A DNA stretch of 64,000 nt, taken from NCBI GenBank assembly GCA_965200895.1, contig CBDAVM010000001.1:1-64000 (forward strand). Direction: 5' to 3'. The notes under the pieces are model-generated. The model was not told the DNA's origin. It made no database searches and saw nothing but the letters and a program-made list of their open reading frames with translations. The DNA comes from WTFV01 sp965200895 (GTDB lineage Bacteria > Acidobacteriota > Vicinamibacteria > Vicinamibacterales > UBA8438). Made by a program: the position numbers and the translations under genes. Positions 43,137 to 51,318 of the stretch are shown piece by piece. Each line of letters begins with the position of its first letter. The first letter of the stretch is position 1.

Positions 43137-44084
43137 CTACGCCCCGGCCGCGAGAAACGCCAGTGCCCGGCGGGCGGCTTCCCGCTCGGCTTCCTTCTTG
43201 CTCTGCCCCGACCCGGTCGCCACGACTCGATCACCGACGAGCACCTCCACCGAGAACTCCTTCCGGTGGTCCGGCCCGGCAGTGCTCACCAGGCGGTATT
43301 CCGGCAGCGGATGGGCCTGTGCCTGGAGCCATTCCTGCAGCGCCGACTTGTGATCCCGCGTGCCGGCCGACACGCCGTCCCGCCGCAGCCGCTCGAGCAG
43401 CGGCCGAAACGCCCGTTCCAGGAACGCGACGGCCGCCTCGTAGCCCCCATCGAGATAGATCGCTCCCACCACCGCTTCGAACGCATCCGCAATCAGCGAC
43501 GGCTTCCGGCGGCCGCCGGTCTTCTCCTCGCCGCGGCCGAGCAGCAGATGGTCACCGAGCCGCAACCCGTCACCGAGCCCCGCGAGAGTGGCGGCCGACA
43601 CCAGTTGTGCGCGCGCCTTCGACTTCCACCCCTCGTCGCAGTCCGGGAACTCGCGGAACAGGCGGTCAGCAGTCACCAGTCCGAGCACGGCGTCGCCGAG
43701 AAACTCCAGCGATTCGTTGTCTTCCACCACGCCGGAGTCGTCTTCGTGGGCGCGCGAACGGTGTGTCAGCGCACGCTCGATCAGGCCGCGGTCGGAGAAC
43801 GCGTAGCCCAGGCGCTCCTCGAGCACCGACCGTGCGTCCCGCCCCCCATCGCCGCCGGCCTGCGCCGCGGCCCGGTAGTCGCCGAGCAGACGCGTCGCAG
43901 CGGCCTCTTCCTCCGCACGGACCGATACTCGCACCTCTCCGAGCCCGTCTATCGTCAGCGGCAACACCGCATGTGGGAAGTCCGACGAGATGAGGGCGCG
44001 TATGCCATGCGTCTCGAGCAGGGCCCGGGCGACGTTCGCCTCCACGTCCGATTGCGTGCGCAGCACCACCGCCAGGGCAGTCAC
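43137..44084 (-). CDS. rnc: RNase III with N-terminal DUF2007 domain
   Basis: 315 residues, about 85 longer than typical RNase III. The first 70 residues (VLRTQSDVEANVARALLETH, GEVRVSVRAEEEAAATRLL) match the DUF2007 signal-transduction-like fold. Residues about 83-225 are the RNase III domain, with ERALTHRSRAHED and the signature NESLEFLGDAVLGLVTADRL, whose Glu and Asp bind Mg. The double-stranded RNA-binding domain follows (KSALQEWLQAQAHPLPEYRL ... SKKEAEREAARRALAFL). It cuts structured RNA, including rRNA precursors. The ATG overlaps the stop of the phosphatase gene. The fusion is unusual. Confidence 0.94.
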   Translation of the reverse strand: MTALAVVLRTQSDVEANVARALLETHGIRALISSDFPHAVLPLTIDGLGEVRVSVRAEEEAAATRLLGDYRAAAQAGGDGGRDARSVLEERLGYAFSDRGLIERALTHRSRAHEDDSGVVEDNESLEFLGDAVLGLVTADRLFREFPDCDEGWKSKARAQLVSAATLAGLGDGLRLGDHLLLGRGEEKTGGRRKPSLIADAFEAVVGAIYLDGGYEAAVAFLERAFRPLLERLRRDGVSAGTRDHKSALQEWLQAQAHPLPEYRLVSTAGPDHRKEFSVEVLVGDRVVATGSGQSKKEAEREAARRALAFLAAGA

Positions 44085-46114
44085 GCCCGCGCTCCGGGGC
44101 TTGCCGCCGCGGCCGCGGACTCGCGCCGGACGCCGGACCGCTCCTCCGCGTCGATGCGCAACAGCACCATCGTCATGTCGTCGTGCTGATCGGCTGTCCC
44201 CACGAAGGCGTCGACGTCATGCAGGATGCGCTCGTGCAGCGTCTCCGAGGAACTCGGCGCATCGTCCTCCAACAGGCGCACGAGCCTGTCCTCACCGAAC
44301 AGATCGTCCGCTTCGTTCATCGCCTCGGTCACCCCGTCGGTGAACAGCACCGCAACGTCGCCCGGCTGCAGCAGGAGATGATGCTCCTCCAGCAATTCGG
44401 CGAAATGCCGTTCGAAGCCATGCAGGCCGAGCACCAGGCCGTCGGGCGCCAGCATGCGCACCACGCGCCGCGCGCCGTTCTGCGAGGCGTAGATCAGCGG
44501 CGTATGCCCGGCCCGCGCGTAGGTCAGCGTCCCGGCGTCGAGATCCACCACGGCGTACAGCATCGTGATGAAGCTTCGACTGTCGAGCGCCCCGGCCATT
44601 ATGCGATTGGCCTCGATGAGAAGCTGCCGCGGCGATTCGTAGATGTAACCCAGGCTGAGCATGAGCCCCTTGAGCTCGGCCATGTACAGCGCCGCGGAGG
44701 TTCCCTTGCCCGAAACGTCGGCCACCAGCAGGCCCAGTCGGCGCTCTCCGAGCCGGATGAAGTCGTAGTAGTCGCCTCCGACCTCGCGCGCCGGCCGGCA
44801 GACCGCGGTCACCGACAGTCCCGGGACGGACGTGGGATCGCGGGGTAACAGCGACATCTGGATCTGGCGGGCAAGACGCAGTTCGTTCTCGAGGCGCCTC
44901 TTCTCGGCGGCCTGGTGCAACAGGCCCTCCACGCTGGCCGTCATCGCGTTGAACGACTCCGCCAGATCGCCCAACTGGTCCCCGGACGCCACCCTTATCC
45001 GCTGGGTGAAGTCGCCGCGCCGGATCCGGTCGGTGCCGACCGACAGAGCATGAATCGATCCCGTAATCGAACGCGCCAGGGCAAGACCCGTCACGAACGC
45101 CGCCAGCTCGATGACCAGAAACAGAACGCCGAGCGTCGCCAGCAGCACCAGGAAGAAATACCGGACGCTCAACTCGTCGGTCCCGACTCCGCCCCCGAAG
45201 AACTGTTCCGGGAACGCGGTCGCCGGAACCCGGATGAACAGGTTCCCGGCCTCCTCGGCGCCGGTCGCCCAGTCGACCGGATCCAGGAACACCACCCAGG
45301 CCAGTCCCTCTGCCGACGCGAGGCGGGACGGGTCCAGCGCGTCATCCGCCAGCGCGCCGACAGGCTCCAGCGCGACGCCGGTGGCGGTCTCGATGCGATC
45401 CTGCACGGCCGCATCCAGGGGCACGTCGATGACGACCGCGCCGCCCCCGGGCGGGTCCACCGGCACGACGGCGCGAATCGTGAGGGGCCACTGCGGCCCG
45501 ACGGCAACGAGCCCGGCGAATTCCCGGCCCTGAACCCACGCGGGCACGCGATCGGGCCGCGGACCGTTGCTCCACGGCCCGACCGACGCCGCGATGCTTC
45601 CGGCAGTCCGGCCGATCACGACGGCCGACGCCGCCGGGTATCGGGAACGCATCGTTGTCTCCAGCGGATCGAGTGCCGAGAGGGCCTCGATACCGCTCGA
45701 CCGCCGCGCTCCGATCGTGGCCGCGACCACCCGCACGTCGGCAACCACGCGATCCAGTTCCCGGCGCACGATCTCGGAGCTCGCAGAGAGCCCCGACATG
45801 GCGCCCGCCACCGTGAAGAACGCCACCACCAGCAGGACCGGCACGAATCCGATGAAGACGTACGAGAGGATCAGCTTGCGCCGGACGCGCCACAGCAGAC
45901 GCCGCCGGAGCCGCGACACCGACCGCAGGAGCATGTGGCCGAGGCCGACGGCCAGTGCGAGCGACGCGATCACGTCCAGCCAGGCGAGCAGTGACGTGCC
46001 GCTCGTGACGACGGGAAGAAGGAGGATCTTCGTGGCCGCGCCGGCCAACAGGAAGCGTCCAGGCCACGACCGCGCCAGACGCAGAGGAATCGCTCGCCGC
46101 CGGTCTCGAGGCAT
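44081..46114 (-). CDS. Membrane HAMP-SpoIIE (PP2C) phosphatase, RsbU-like
   Basis: 677 residues. N-terminal helices (FLLAGAATKILLLPV, LDVIASLALAVGLGHMLL, LILSYVFIGFVPVLLVVAFF) enclose an extracytoplasmic sensor (about 120-325). A further helix (YFFLVLLATLGVLFLVIEL) leads into HAMP (SITGSIHALSVGTDRIRRGD) and a coiled linker (RLENELRLARQIQMSLLPRD). The SpoIIE phosphatase domain has PAREVGGDYYDFIRLGERRL, LLVADVSGKGTSAALYMA, AGHTPLIYAS, VLFTDGVTEAMNEADDLFGE and DQHDDMTMVLLRI, with all metal-binding Asp. It likely dephosphorylates an anti-sigma antagonist; an RsbW-like kinase is encoded at 59968-60411. Confidence 0.94.
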   Translation of the reverse strand: MPRDRRRAIPLRLARSWPGRFLLAGAATKILLLPVVTSGTSLLAWLDVIASLALAVGLGHMLLRSVSRLRRRLLWRVRRKLILSYVFIGFVPVLLVVAFFTVAGAMSGLSASSEIVRRELDRVVADVRVVAATIGARRSSGIEALSALDPLETTMRSRYPAASAVVIGRTAGSIAASVGPWSNGPRPDRVPAWVQGREFAGLVAVGPQWPLTIRAVVPVDPPGGGAVVIDVPLDAAVQDRIETATGVALEPVGALADDALDPSRLASAEGLAWVVFLDPVDWATGAEEAGNLFIRVPATAFPEQFFGGGVGTDELSVRYFFLVLLATLGVLFLVIELAAFVTGLALARSITGSIHALSVGTDRIRRGDFTQRIRVASGDQLGDLAESFNAMTASVEGLLHQAAEKRRLENELRLARQIQMSLLPRDPTSVPGLSVTAVCRPAREVGGDYYDFIRLGERRLGLLVADVSGKGTSAALYMAELKGLMLSLGYIYESPRQLLIEANRIMAGALDSRSFITMLYAVVDLDAGTLTYARAGHTPLIYASQNGARRVVRMLAPDGLVLGLHGFERHFAELLEEHHLLLQPGDVAVLFTDGVTEAMNEADDLFGEDRLVRLLEDDAPSSSETLHERILHDVDAFVGTADQHDDMTMVLLRIDAEERSGVRRESAAAAASPGARA

Positions 46115-46263
46115 CCGTGCTTTTCTGGAATCGTATCAGATGCCGCCTGCCCCCGACGGGCCGGCGTTCGGCTGTCCGTGCGCCGGCGGGTCCGGGCACG
46201 GGAGGGCGCTGACGCCCGTGGTCATCGGAGCCGCCGGCGACGATTGTCGGGTCAGGCTAGAAT

Positions 46264-47223
46264 GTGGCGCGCACCCGTTCGGCGCACCGTTCCGTCGTCG
46301 ACCGGTCTTCCATGCCGCACGGCTCCCCGACCCGCAGCGCCACCGCCCCGTCCCCGCAAGGAGGCTCGCTCGTCGTGCGCAGCGTTGCCGGGGGCGCATT
46401 CATGGGCCTCGCCAATCTGGTGCCGGGCATCTCCGGCGGCACGATGTTGCTGGCCGCCGGCGTCTACCCGCAGTTCATCAGCGCGGTTGCCGAGGTCACG
46501 ACCTTCCGGTTCCGGGCACCGGTACTCCTGTTGCTGGCGTGCGTCGGTGGCGGCGCGGTCGGCGCCATCGCCGTCGGCGCCGGGACGATTGGATCGCTGC
46601 TCGATCGCTACCCGTCGGCCATGTACTGCCTGTTCATCGGCCTGACGCTCGGTGGCGTGCCGCTCCTGTGGCGGCTGCTGCGGCCCGCGGACCTCACGGT
46701 GGCCGGCAGTGCGGCCGTTGCCGTCGCTCTGATGGGACTGCTCACGACGAACGAGCCGGAGCGCGTCGGGGACGGCATACCGACCGGGGTCGCCGCGTAC
46801 GCAATCCTCGTGGTTGCCGGGTTCTCCGGCGGCGCCGCCATGATCCTGCCGGGCGTCTCGGGCGCCTACCTGCTGCTCGTCCTGGGCCAGTACCGGCCAA
46901 TCGTCGACGCCATCGCGGCCGCCGTCACGGGCGTGCGGGCCGGAGATGCGGCGGCCGTAGCGGACACCCTGGCGGTGCTGCTGCCGGTGGCGGTCGGCGT
47001 GGGACTGGGCGTGGTCGGCGTGAGCAATCTGGTCAGGCTGCTCCTTGCAAGGTACCGCCGCGCGACTCTCGGTTTCCTGCTCGGCCTCCTGCTCGGCTCG
47101 GTGATGGGGTTGTGGCCCTTCGCGGGCGTTCCGTCTCCCGCCCAGGCCGGCGCCGGCGCCGCGCTGGCCGTCGCGGGATTCGCCGTCTCCCGGGCGGTTT
47201 CGCGACTCGACCGCGACGGGTGA
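46264..47223 (+). CDS. DUF368 membrane protein (undecaprenyl phosphate translocase family)
   Basis: 319 residues from GTG 46264; ATG 46312 is an alternative because the first 30 residues are polar and low in hydrophobics. Two similar halves carry the family motif: GLANLVPGISGGTMLLAAGV and AAMILPGVSGAYLLLVLGQY, each a re-entrant hairpin in inverted topology. About eight to ten membrane segments follow the pattern. DUF368 (PopT) and DedA proteins have been linked to recycling of the lipid carrier undecaprenyl phosphate; that role is by family. Divergent from the phosphatase gene. Confidence 0.88.
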   Translation: MARTRSAHRSVVDRSSMPHGSPTRSATAPSPQGGSLVVRSVAGGAFMGLANLVPGISGGTMLLAAGVYPQFISAVAEVTTFRFRAPVLLLLACVGGGAVGAIAVGAGTIGSLLDRYPSAMYCLFIGLTLGGVPLLWRLLRPADLTVAGSAAVAVALMGLLTTNEPERVGDGIPTGVAAYAILVVAGFSGGAAMILPGVSGAYLLLVLGQYRPIVDAIAAAVTGVRAGDAAAVADTLAVLLPVAVGVGLGVVGVSNLVRLLLARYRRATLGFLLGLLLGSVMGLWPFAGVPSPAQAGAGAALAVAGFAVSRAVSRLDRDG

Positions 47224-47236
47224 GCCGAGGTCGGCC

Positions 47237-47572
47237 TCACGCCTCCCGGGTCGATTCCGCAACCCACGCCACGTACGCAGGATTGCCATCGACGACCGAC
47301 ACCACGACGAGTTCCGGCACCTCGGCAGGATGCAACTGCCGCATCCGCTCACGGAGCCGATCGATGCGGTCCGCGGTCGTCTTGATCATCACGAGCTGCT
47401 CGTCGTCCTCCTCGATGGCTCCGCGCCAGCGATACACGGACCGGACCCGCGCGTGCGTCGTGACGCATGCCGCAAGGCGCTCCTCGACCAGCGTGCGCGC
47501 GAAGCCGGACACGTCGGCGCCCTCCGGCCATGTCGTCCAGGCAACCACGGTCGCGACAGGGTCGTTCGTCAT
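47237..47572 (-). CDS. cutA: CutA1 divalent cation tolerance protein
   Basis: 111 residues. Motifs RTLVEERLAACVTTHARVRS, VYRWRGAIEEDDEQLVMIKT and HPAEVPELVVVSVVDGNPAY are the hallmark of trimeric CutA1, with the ACV and YRWxGxIxExxE signatures. It converges with the DUF368 gene. Cytoplasmic, exact function unsettled in the family. Confidence 0.95.
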   Translation of the reverse strand: MTNDPVATVVAWTTWPEGADVSGFARTLVEERLAACVTTHARVRSVYRWRGAIEEDDEQLVMIKTTADRIDRLRERMRQLHPAEVPELVVVSVVDGNPAYVAWVAESTREA

Positions 47573-47687
47573 CCGATCACGATACCGCAGACCCCGGCCG
47601 CATCCTGCGGTCCCTCCGTCTGGGTCGGCGTTCTCGCACCGGTCGCACATCGGCCGCGGCACCCGGATGGTTGACCGACCCGGACGG

Positions 47688-47716
47688 TTGACTGATCGGG
47701 AAAGTCATGCTACAGT
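47688..47716 (+). promoter_or_regulatory. Promoter of tRNA-fMet
   Basis: TTGACT (47688-47693) and TACAGT (47711-47716) are spaced by 17 bp. The mature tRNA begins 19 bp further, fitting a short 5' leader. Confidence 0.75.
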
Positions 47717-47734
47717 GCCACTTGCTGAACTTGG

Positions 47735-47811
<77 letters not shown>

Positions 47812-47933
47812 ACCTTCAGTCCAGCACCTCGGCTTCTCGGGAAACCCTGTATCGCCTCTCCACGGGAGTCTCCACATCCTCGTTGCGGTGCCCGGTCTGC
47901 GGCGGTTCTGCGTACTTCGGCGTTGGTAAGTGG

Positions 47934-47939
47934 TATAGT
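47934..47939 (+). promoter_or_regulatory. Candidate -10 upstream of glnB
   Basis: TATAGT in the context GTGGTATAGTGGG about 80 bp upstream of glnB; no strong -35 or sigma54 (GG-N10-GC) pair is evident at the proper place. Confidence 0.35.
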
Positions 47940-48020
47940 GGGCACCGTCTGCAGGCGCATGGGAGCGCCCACGCCGCTGGTCTCCGCCGGGGATGGTGGT
48001 TCGAGGAAGGAGTCGGGGGA

Positions 48021-48359
48021 ATGAAACTCGTCACCGCGATCATCAGGCCGCATGTGGTGGACGATGTGCGCGACACGTTGTCCCGTCTCGGCGTAACGGG
48101 TCTGACCGCGACCGAGGTGAAGGGATTCGGGCGCCAGAAGGGCCACACGGAGATGTACCGAGGCGCAGAGTACTCCATCGACTTCGTGCCCAAGGCGAAG
48201 CTGGAGGTGGTCGTCAACGACGAGCAGCTCGACGCGGTAATCGAGGCGATGAGGACGGCGGCTCGCAGCGGCCAGATCGGTGACGGCAAAATCTTCGTGA
48301 GCGACATCGAGCAGGCGGTTCGCATTCGAACCGGCGAGATGGGCTCCGACGCCCTCTGA
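48021..48359 (+). CDS. glnB: Nitrogen regulatory protein PII
   Basis: 112 residues. The T-loop GFGRQKGHTEMYRGAEYSID has Tyr51, the uridylylation site, and the B and C loops IGDGKIFVSDIEQAVRIRTG are complete. PII senses 2-oxoglutarate and ATP/ADP and plugs AmtB. ATG is preceded by GGAAGGAGTCGGGGGA. The adjacent ammonium transporter gene makes it a GlnK-type context, though GlnB and GlnK cannot be told apart by sequence alone. Confidence 0.97.
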   Translation: MKLVTAIIRPHVVDDVRDTLSRLGVTGLTATEVKGFGRQKGHTEMYRGAEYSIDFVPKAKLEVVVNDEQLDAVIEAMRTAARSGQIGDGKIFVSDIEQAVRIRTGEMGSDAL

Positions 48360-48362
48360 CGT

Positions 48363-48381
48363 CCACACCGGTCCGGTGTGG
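48363..48381 (+). terminator. Inverted repeat between glnB and amtB
   Basis: CCACACCGG-T-CCGGTGTGG is a perfect 9-bp inverted repeat 3 bp after the glnB stop. It may reduce readthrough into amtB or protect the glnB mRNA end; no T tract follows. Confidence 0.5.
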
Positions 48382-48457
48382 CTTCGCGTTCCCGGCGCGC
48401 GGCGGCGCCGGGCGTGACGTTCGTGTTTCCGATGCAAGCCCCGCAAGGATCAGACCC

Positions 48458-49750
48458 ATGACGCACTACCTGTCGAGAATCGCCTTCATCGCCACCGCCA
48501 TCGTGCTGGCGCCACGCCTCTTATGGGCGCAGGGGAACGGCATCGATTCCGGCGACACGGCATGGATGCTCACCGCGAGCGTGCTCGTGCTGTTCATGAC
48601 CATTCCGGGCCTGTCCCTGTTCTACGCCGGGCTGGTCCGCGCCAAGAACGTGCTGTCGGTGCTGATGCAGTGCTTCGCGATCACCTGCATGGTCACGATC
48701 CTCTGGACGGTCTACGCCTACGGTCTCGCGTTCGGCGACGGCGGCGGCCTGAACGCCTTCGTCGGGGCGGGCAAGTTCTTCCTGTCCGATGTCGGCGTCG
48801 AGACCGTGTCGGGTTCGATTCCCGAGTCCGTGTTCCAGATGTTCCAGTTGACTTTCGCCATCATCACACCCGCACTGATCGTCGGCGCGTTCGCCGAGCG
48901 CATGAAGTTCTCGGCGATGATGGTGTTCATGGCTCTCTGGCTCACGGTCGTCTACGCGCCCGTCGCCCACTGGGTGTGGGGCGGCGGCTGGCTCGGCGAC
49001 CTCGGGGTGCTGGATTTCGCCGGCGGCACCGTGGTCCACATCAACGCGGGCATCGCCGCGCTCGTGCTGTGCCTCGTCATCGGCCGGCGCAAGGGACATC
49101 CCGGCACGCCGATGCCCCCCAACAGCCTCGTGCTGACCGTGGTGGGCGCCTCGATGCTGTGGGTCGGGTGGTTCGGCTTCAACGCCGGCAGCGAGCTGGC
49201 CGCCGACGGCGTCGCCGGCATGGCGATGGCGGTCACCCACATCGCGACCGCGACCGCCGGCTTCACCTGGATGCTGGTGGAGTGGAGGATCCACGGCAAG
49301 CCGAGCGTCCTGGGGATCGCCACCGGCGCGGTCGGCGGGCTCGTGGCGATCACGCCGGCCTCCGGGACGGTCGGCCCGATCGGCGCGCTCGCCATCGGCG
49401 CCGCCGCAGGCATCTTCTGTTACATCGGCGCCGGCAGCCTCAAGCGGTACTTCGGCTACGACGACTCTCTCGACGTCTTCGGAGTGCACGGCGTGGGCGG
49501 CTTCGTGGGGGCCATGCTGACCGGCGTCTTCACGGCCGAGGTCTTCGGCGGCGCCGGTCTCGAGAACGGCATCGGCGCGCAGGTCTGGCTGCAGTTCGTC
49601 GGCGCGGCCGCGACCATCGCCTACAGCGGCGTGCTCACCTACGCACTGGCGAAAGCGATCGACGCCACCATGGGACTGCGGGTCACCGCCGCCGAGGAAT
49701 CCGAGGGCCTCGACATCGCACTGCACGACGAGACCGGGTTCCACCTGTAG
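48458..49750 (+). CDS. amtB: Ammonium transporter Amt
   Basis: 430 residues with a signal peptide (FIATAIVLAPRLLWAQ) and eleven membrane helices. Conserved features: GDTAWMLTASVLVLFMTIPG and LSLFYAGLVRAKN (family start), ITPALIVGAFAERMKFS, YAPVAHWVWGGGWLGDLGVL, FAGGTVVHINAGIAALVL (first pore His), WVGWFGFNAGS and DVFGVHGVGGFVGAMLTGVF (second pore His). The C-terminal tail that contacts PII is present. It forms a trimer in the inner membrane and works with GlnB upstream. Confidence 0.97.
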   Translation: MTHYLSRIAFIATAIVLAPRLLWAQGNGIDSGDTAWMLTASVLVLFMTIPGLSLFYAGLVRAKNVLSVLMQCFAITCMVTILWTVYAYGLAFGDGGGLNAFVGAGKFFLSDVGVETVSGSIPESVFQMFQLTFAIITPALIVGAFAERMKFSAMMVFMALWLTVVYAPVAHWVWGGGWLGDLGVLDFAGGTVVHINAGIAALVLCLVIGRRKGHPGTPMPPNSLVLTVVGASMLWVGWFGFNAGSELAADGVAGMAMAVTHIATATAGFTWMLVEWRIHGKPSVLGIATGAVGGLVAITPASGTVGPIGALAIGAAAGIFCYIGAGSLKRYFGYDDSLDVFGVHGVGGFVGAMLTGVFTAEVFGGAGLENGIGAQVWLQFVGAAATIAYSGVLTYALAKAIDATMGLRVTAAEESEGLDIALHDETGFHL

Positions 49751-49875
49751 CCGGGGCGCGACCGGACCGACCACAGCCGTGGGGATCTCCGGACAGTCCG
49801 ATCTCTCCTGGCAGCCGTTGCACGCGCAGCCTGTACGTTGGCCGAGTTGGCACGTGCCGCTCTCTGCTGTAATCT

Positions 49876-50550
49876 GTGGCCGTGTCGCTGGGTCAGAACA
49901 TCAAGCGGTTGCGTTGGGAGGCGGGACTCCAGACACAGAAGGCTCTTGCCGACCTGCTGGGCGTCCCGCAGCCTCAGGTATCCGACTGGGAGAACGATCG
50001 CTATGCCGTCCTCGAGACCATGACCCTCGTCAAGATTGCCAAGGGCCTGCGCTGCTCCGTGGACCGGTTGCTTGCTGGCGTGGATCCGGACTATGACCGC
50101 GTGCGGGAGGCCGGCAGCCTGCCCGACGCCGATCCGGATCGTGTCGATTTCCCGGTGACATCATCGACCCGGGTTCCCGTGATCGCGGAGGGCGATACGC
50201 TTCCCGAGGGCTGGCACGTCCAGAAAGAGGCCGGGATCGTGCAGTGGATATCCCGCCCCGAAGATCTTCAGGATGCGGGCGCCTACGGCGTCCAGATCCG
50301 TGGCGACTCGATGCTGCCGGCGCACCGGCCGTCGATGATCGCGGTCGTGTCTCCCCGCCGGTCCGTGCAGGACGGCAACGAGGTCTACGCGCAGCTTGCG
50401 TCGGGCGAGCGTCTCGTCCGCCGGGCTCGCATGGTCCAGGGGGGCTTCATGCTCCAGCCGTACAATTACGAGTACACGGCACGCTTCGTGAAACCGAATG
50501 CCGTCCAGGCGATGCACGTCATTCTGTACTCGCGCCGCCGGGACTTCTGA
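49876..50550 (+). CDS. XRE-S24 repressor (CI/LexA-like)
   Basis: 224 residues, GTG start. N-terminal HTH: GQNIKRLRWEAGLQTQKALA then LLGVPQPQVSDWENDRYAV. The C-terminal S24 domain shows YGVQIRGDSMLPAHRPSMIA with the nucleophile Ser in GDSM, and NEVYAQLASGERLVRR, the strand that should hold the Lys; the Lys is replaced by Arg (GERLVRR), so self-cleavage may be impaired. There is no A/C-G cleavage dipeptide that I can place with confidence. Perhaps a metabolic or phage-type repressor. No phage genes are next to it. Confidence 0.85.
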   Translation: MAVSLGQNIKRLRWEAGLQTQKALADLLGVPQPQVSDWENDRYAVLETMTLVKIAKGLRCSVDRLLAGVDPDYDRVREAGSLPDADPDRVDFPVTSSTRVPVIAEGDTLPEGWHVQKEAGIVQWISRPEDLQDAGAYGVQIRGDSMLPAHRPSMIAVVSPRRSVQDGNEVYAQLASGERLVRRARMVQGGFMLQPYNYEYTARFVKPNAVQAMHVILYSRRRDF

Positions 50551-50602
50551 CGCATGCGCCGCGACGTCGAGACCGAATCGCACCCTTTCCGCAACTTGGG
50601 CG

Positions 50603-50608
50603 TACAAT
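50603..50608 (+). promoter_or_regulatory. -10 box of tRNA-Ser
   Basis: TACAAT 12 bp upstream of the mature tRNA-Ser; -35 not clear. Confidence 0.4.
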
Positions 50609-50620
50609 AGGGCCATACGC

Positions 50621-50711
50621 GGAGAGGTACCGAAGTGGTCGTAACGGGGGCGCCTCGAAAGCGTCTTGTCGGGAAACCGGCACGTGGGTTCGAATCCCAC
50701 CCTCTCCGCCA
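50621..50711 (+). tRNA. tRNA-Ser (CGA), CCA encoded
   Basis: Acceptor GGAGAGG pairs with CCTCTCC. Anticodon region GGGGGCGCCTCGAAAGC gives CGA. A long variable arm (GTCTTGTCGGGAAACCGGCAC) marks a class II serine tRNA. T arm GTGGGTTCGAATCCCAC; CCA at 50709-50711. Confidence 0.96.
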
Positions 50712-50776
50712 CATTTCGCCGCGCTCCCCTCGCGACCCGAGACGCCGTCCGGCCGGCGATTCGCGGTCCGGGCCCG

Positions 50777-51256
50777 TCACCCGATCCGTTCGTTCGCCGT
50801 GTGCCGCCGGTCGCCGAAGAACGCCTGCATCAGGCCACGGCAGTCGTCTGCAAGGATCCCGGTCACCACCGTGACGCGATGGTTCAGCGCCGGGTGCTCC
50901 AGTGAGCGCAGGACGGATCGCACGGCACCGGCCTTCGGCTCGGGAGCACCGTACACGAGCGTGCCGATCCGCGCATGGACGAGCGCCCCCGCGCACATCA
51001 GGCACGGTTCGACGGTCACATACAGCGTGGCGCCGGTCAAGCGGTAGTTCCCGACGCGCCGGGCCGCATCGCGCAGCGCCACGACCTCGGCATGCGCAGT
51101 CGGATCGACCGCGCCGATGGGGTGGTTGAAACCGCGCCCGATGACATCCCCCGTTTCGGGTTCGACAACGACGGCGCCCACCGGCACCTCGTTGCTGGAC
51201 ATCGCCTTGCGGGCCTCCGCCAGCGCCTCGCGCATGTACGCGTCGTGCTCGGCCAT
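50777..51256 (-). CDS. tadA: tRNA adenosine deaminase TadA
   Basis: 159 residues. It converts A34 to inosine in tRNA-Arg(ACG), which is encoded in this window. Zinc site: DPTAHAEVVALRDAA (His and catalytic Glu) and TVEPCLMCAGALVHARI (PCxxC). EVPVGAVVV and SVLRSLEHPALNHRVTVVTG are typical. ATG 51256 is preceded by GGCGAGG; a GTG one codon earlier is possible. Divergent from the nucleotidyltransferase gene, with only about 60 bp between. Confidence 0.95.
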   Translation of the reverse strand: MAEHDAYMREALAEARKAMSSNEVPVGAVVVEPETGDVIGRGFNHPIGAVDPTAHAEVVALRDAARRVGNYRLTGATLYVTVEPCLMCAGALVHARIGTLVYGAPEPKAGAVRSVLRSLEHPALNHRVTVVTGILADDCRGLMQAFFGDRRHTANERIG

Positions 51257-51318
51257 CACCTCGCCGGGATCCGGTTCCTGTGTGCTGCCGGCCCCGCCGG
51301 TTATGATTATCGTCCACG

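Noticed and set aside
47900..48020. Sigma54 promoter upstream of glnB
   Set aside because: No GG-N10-GC pair with the expected TGGCAC/TTGC context was found.
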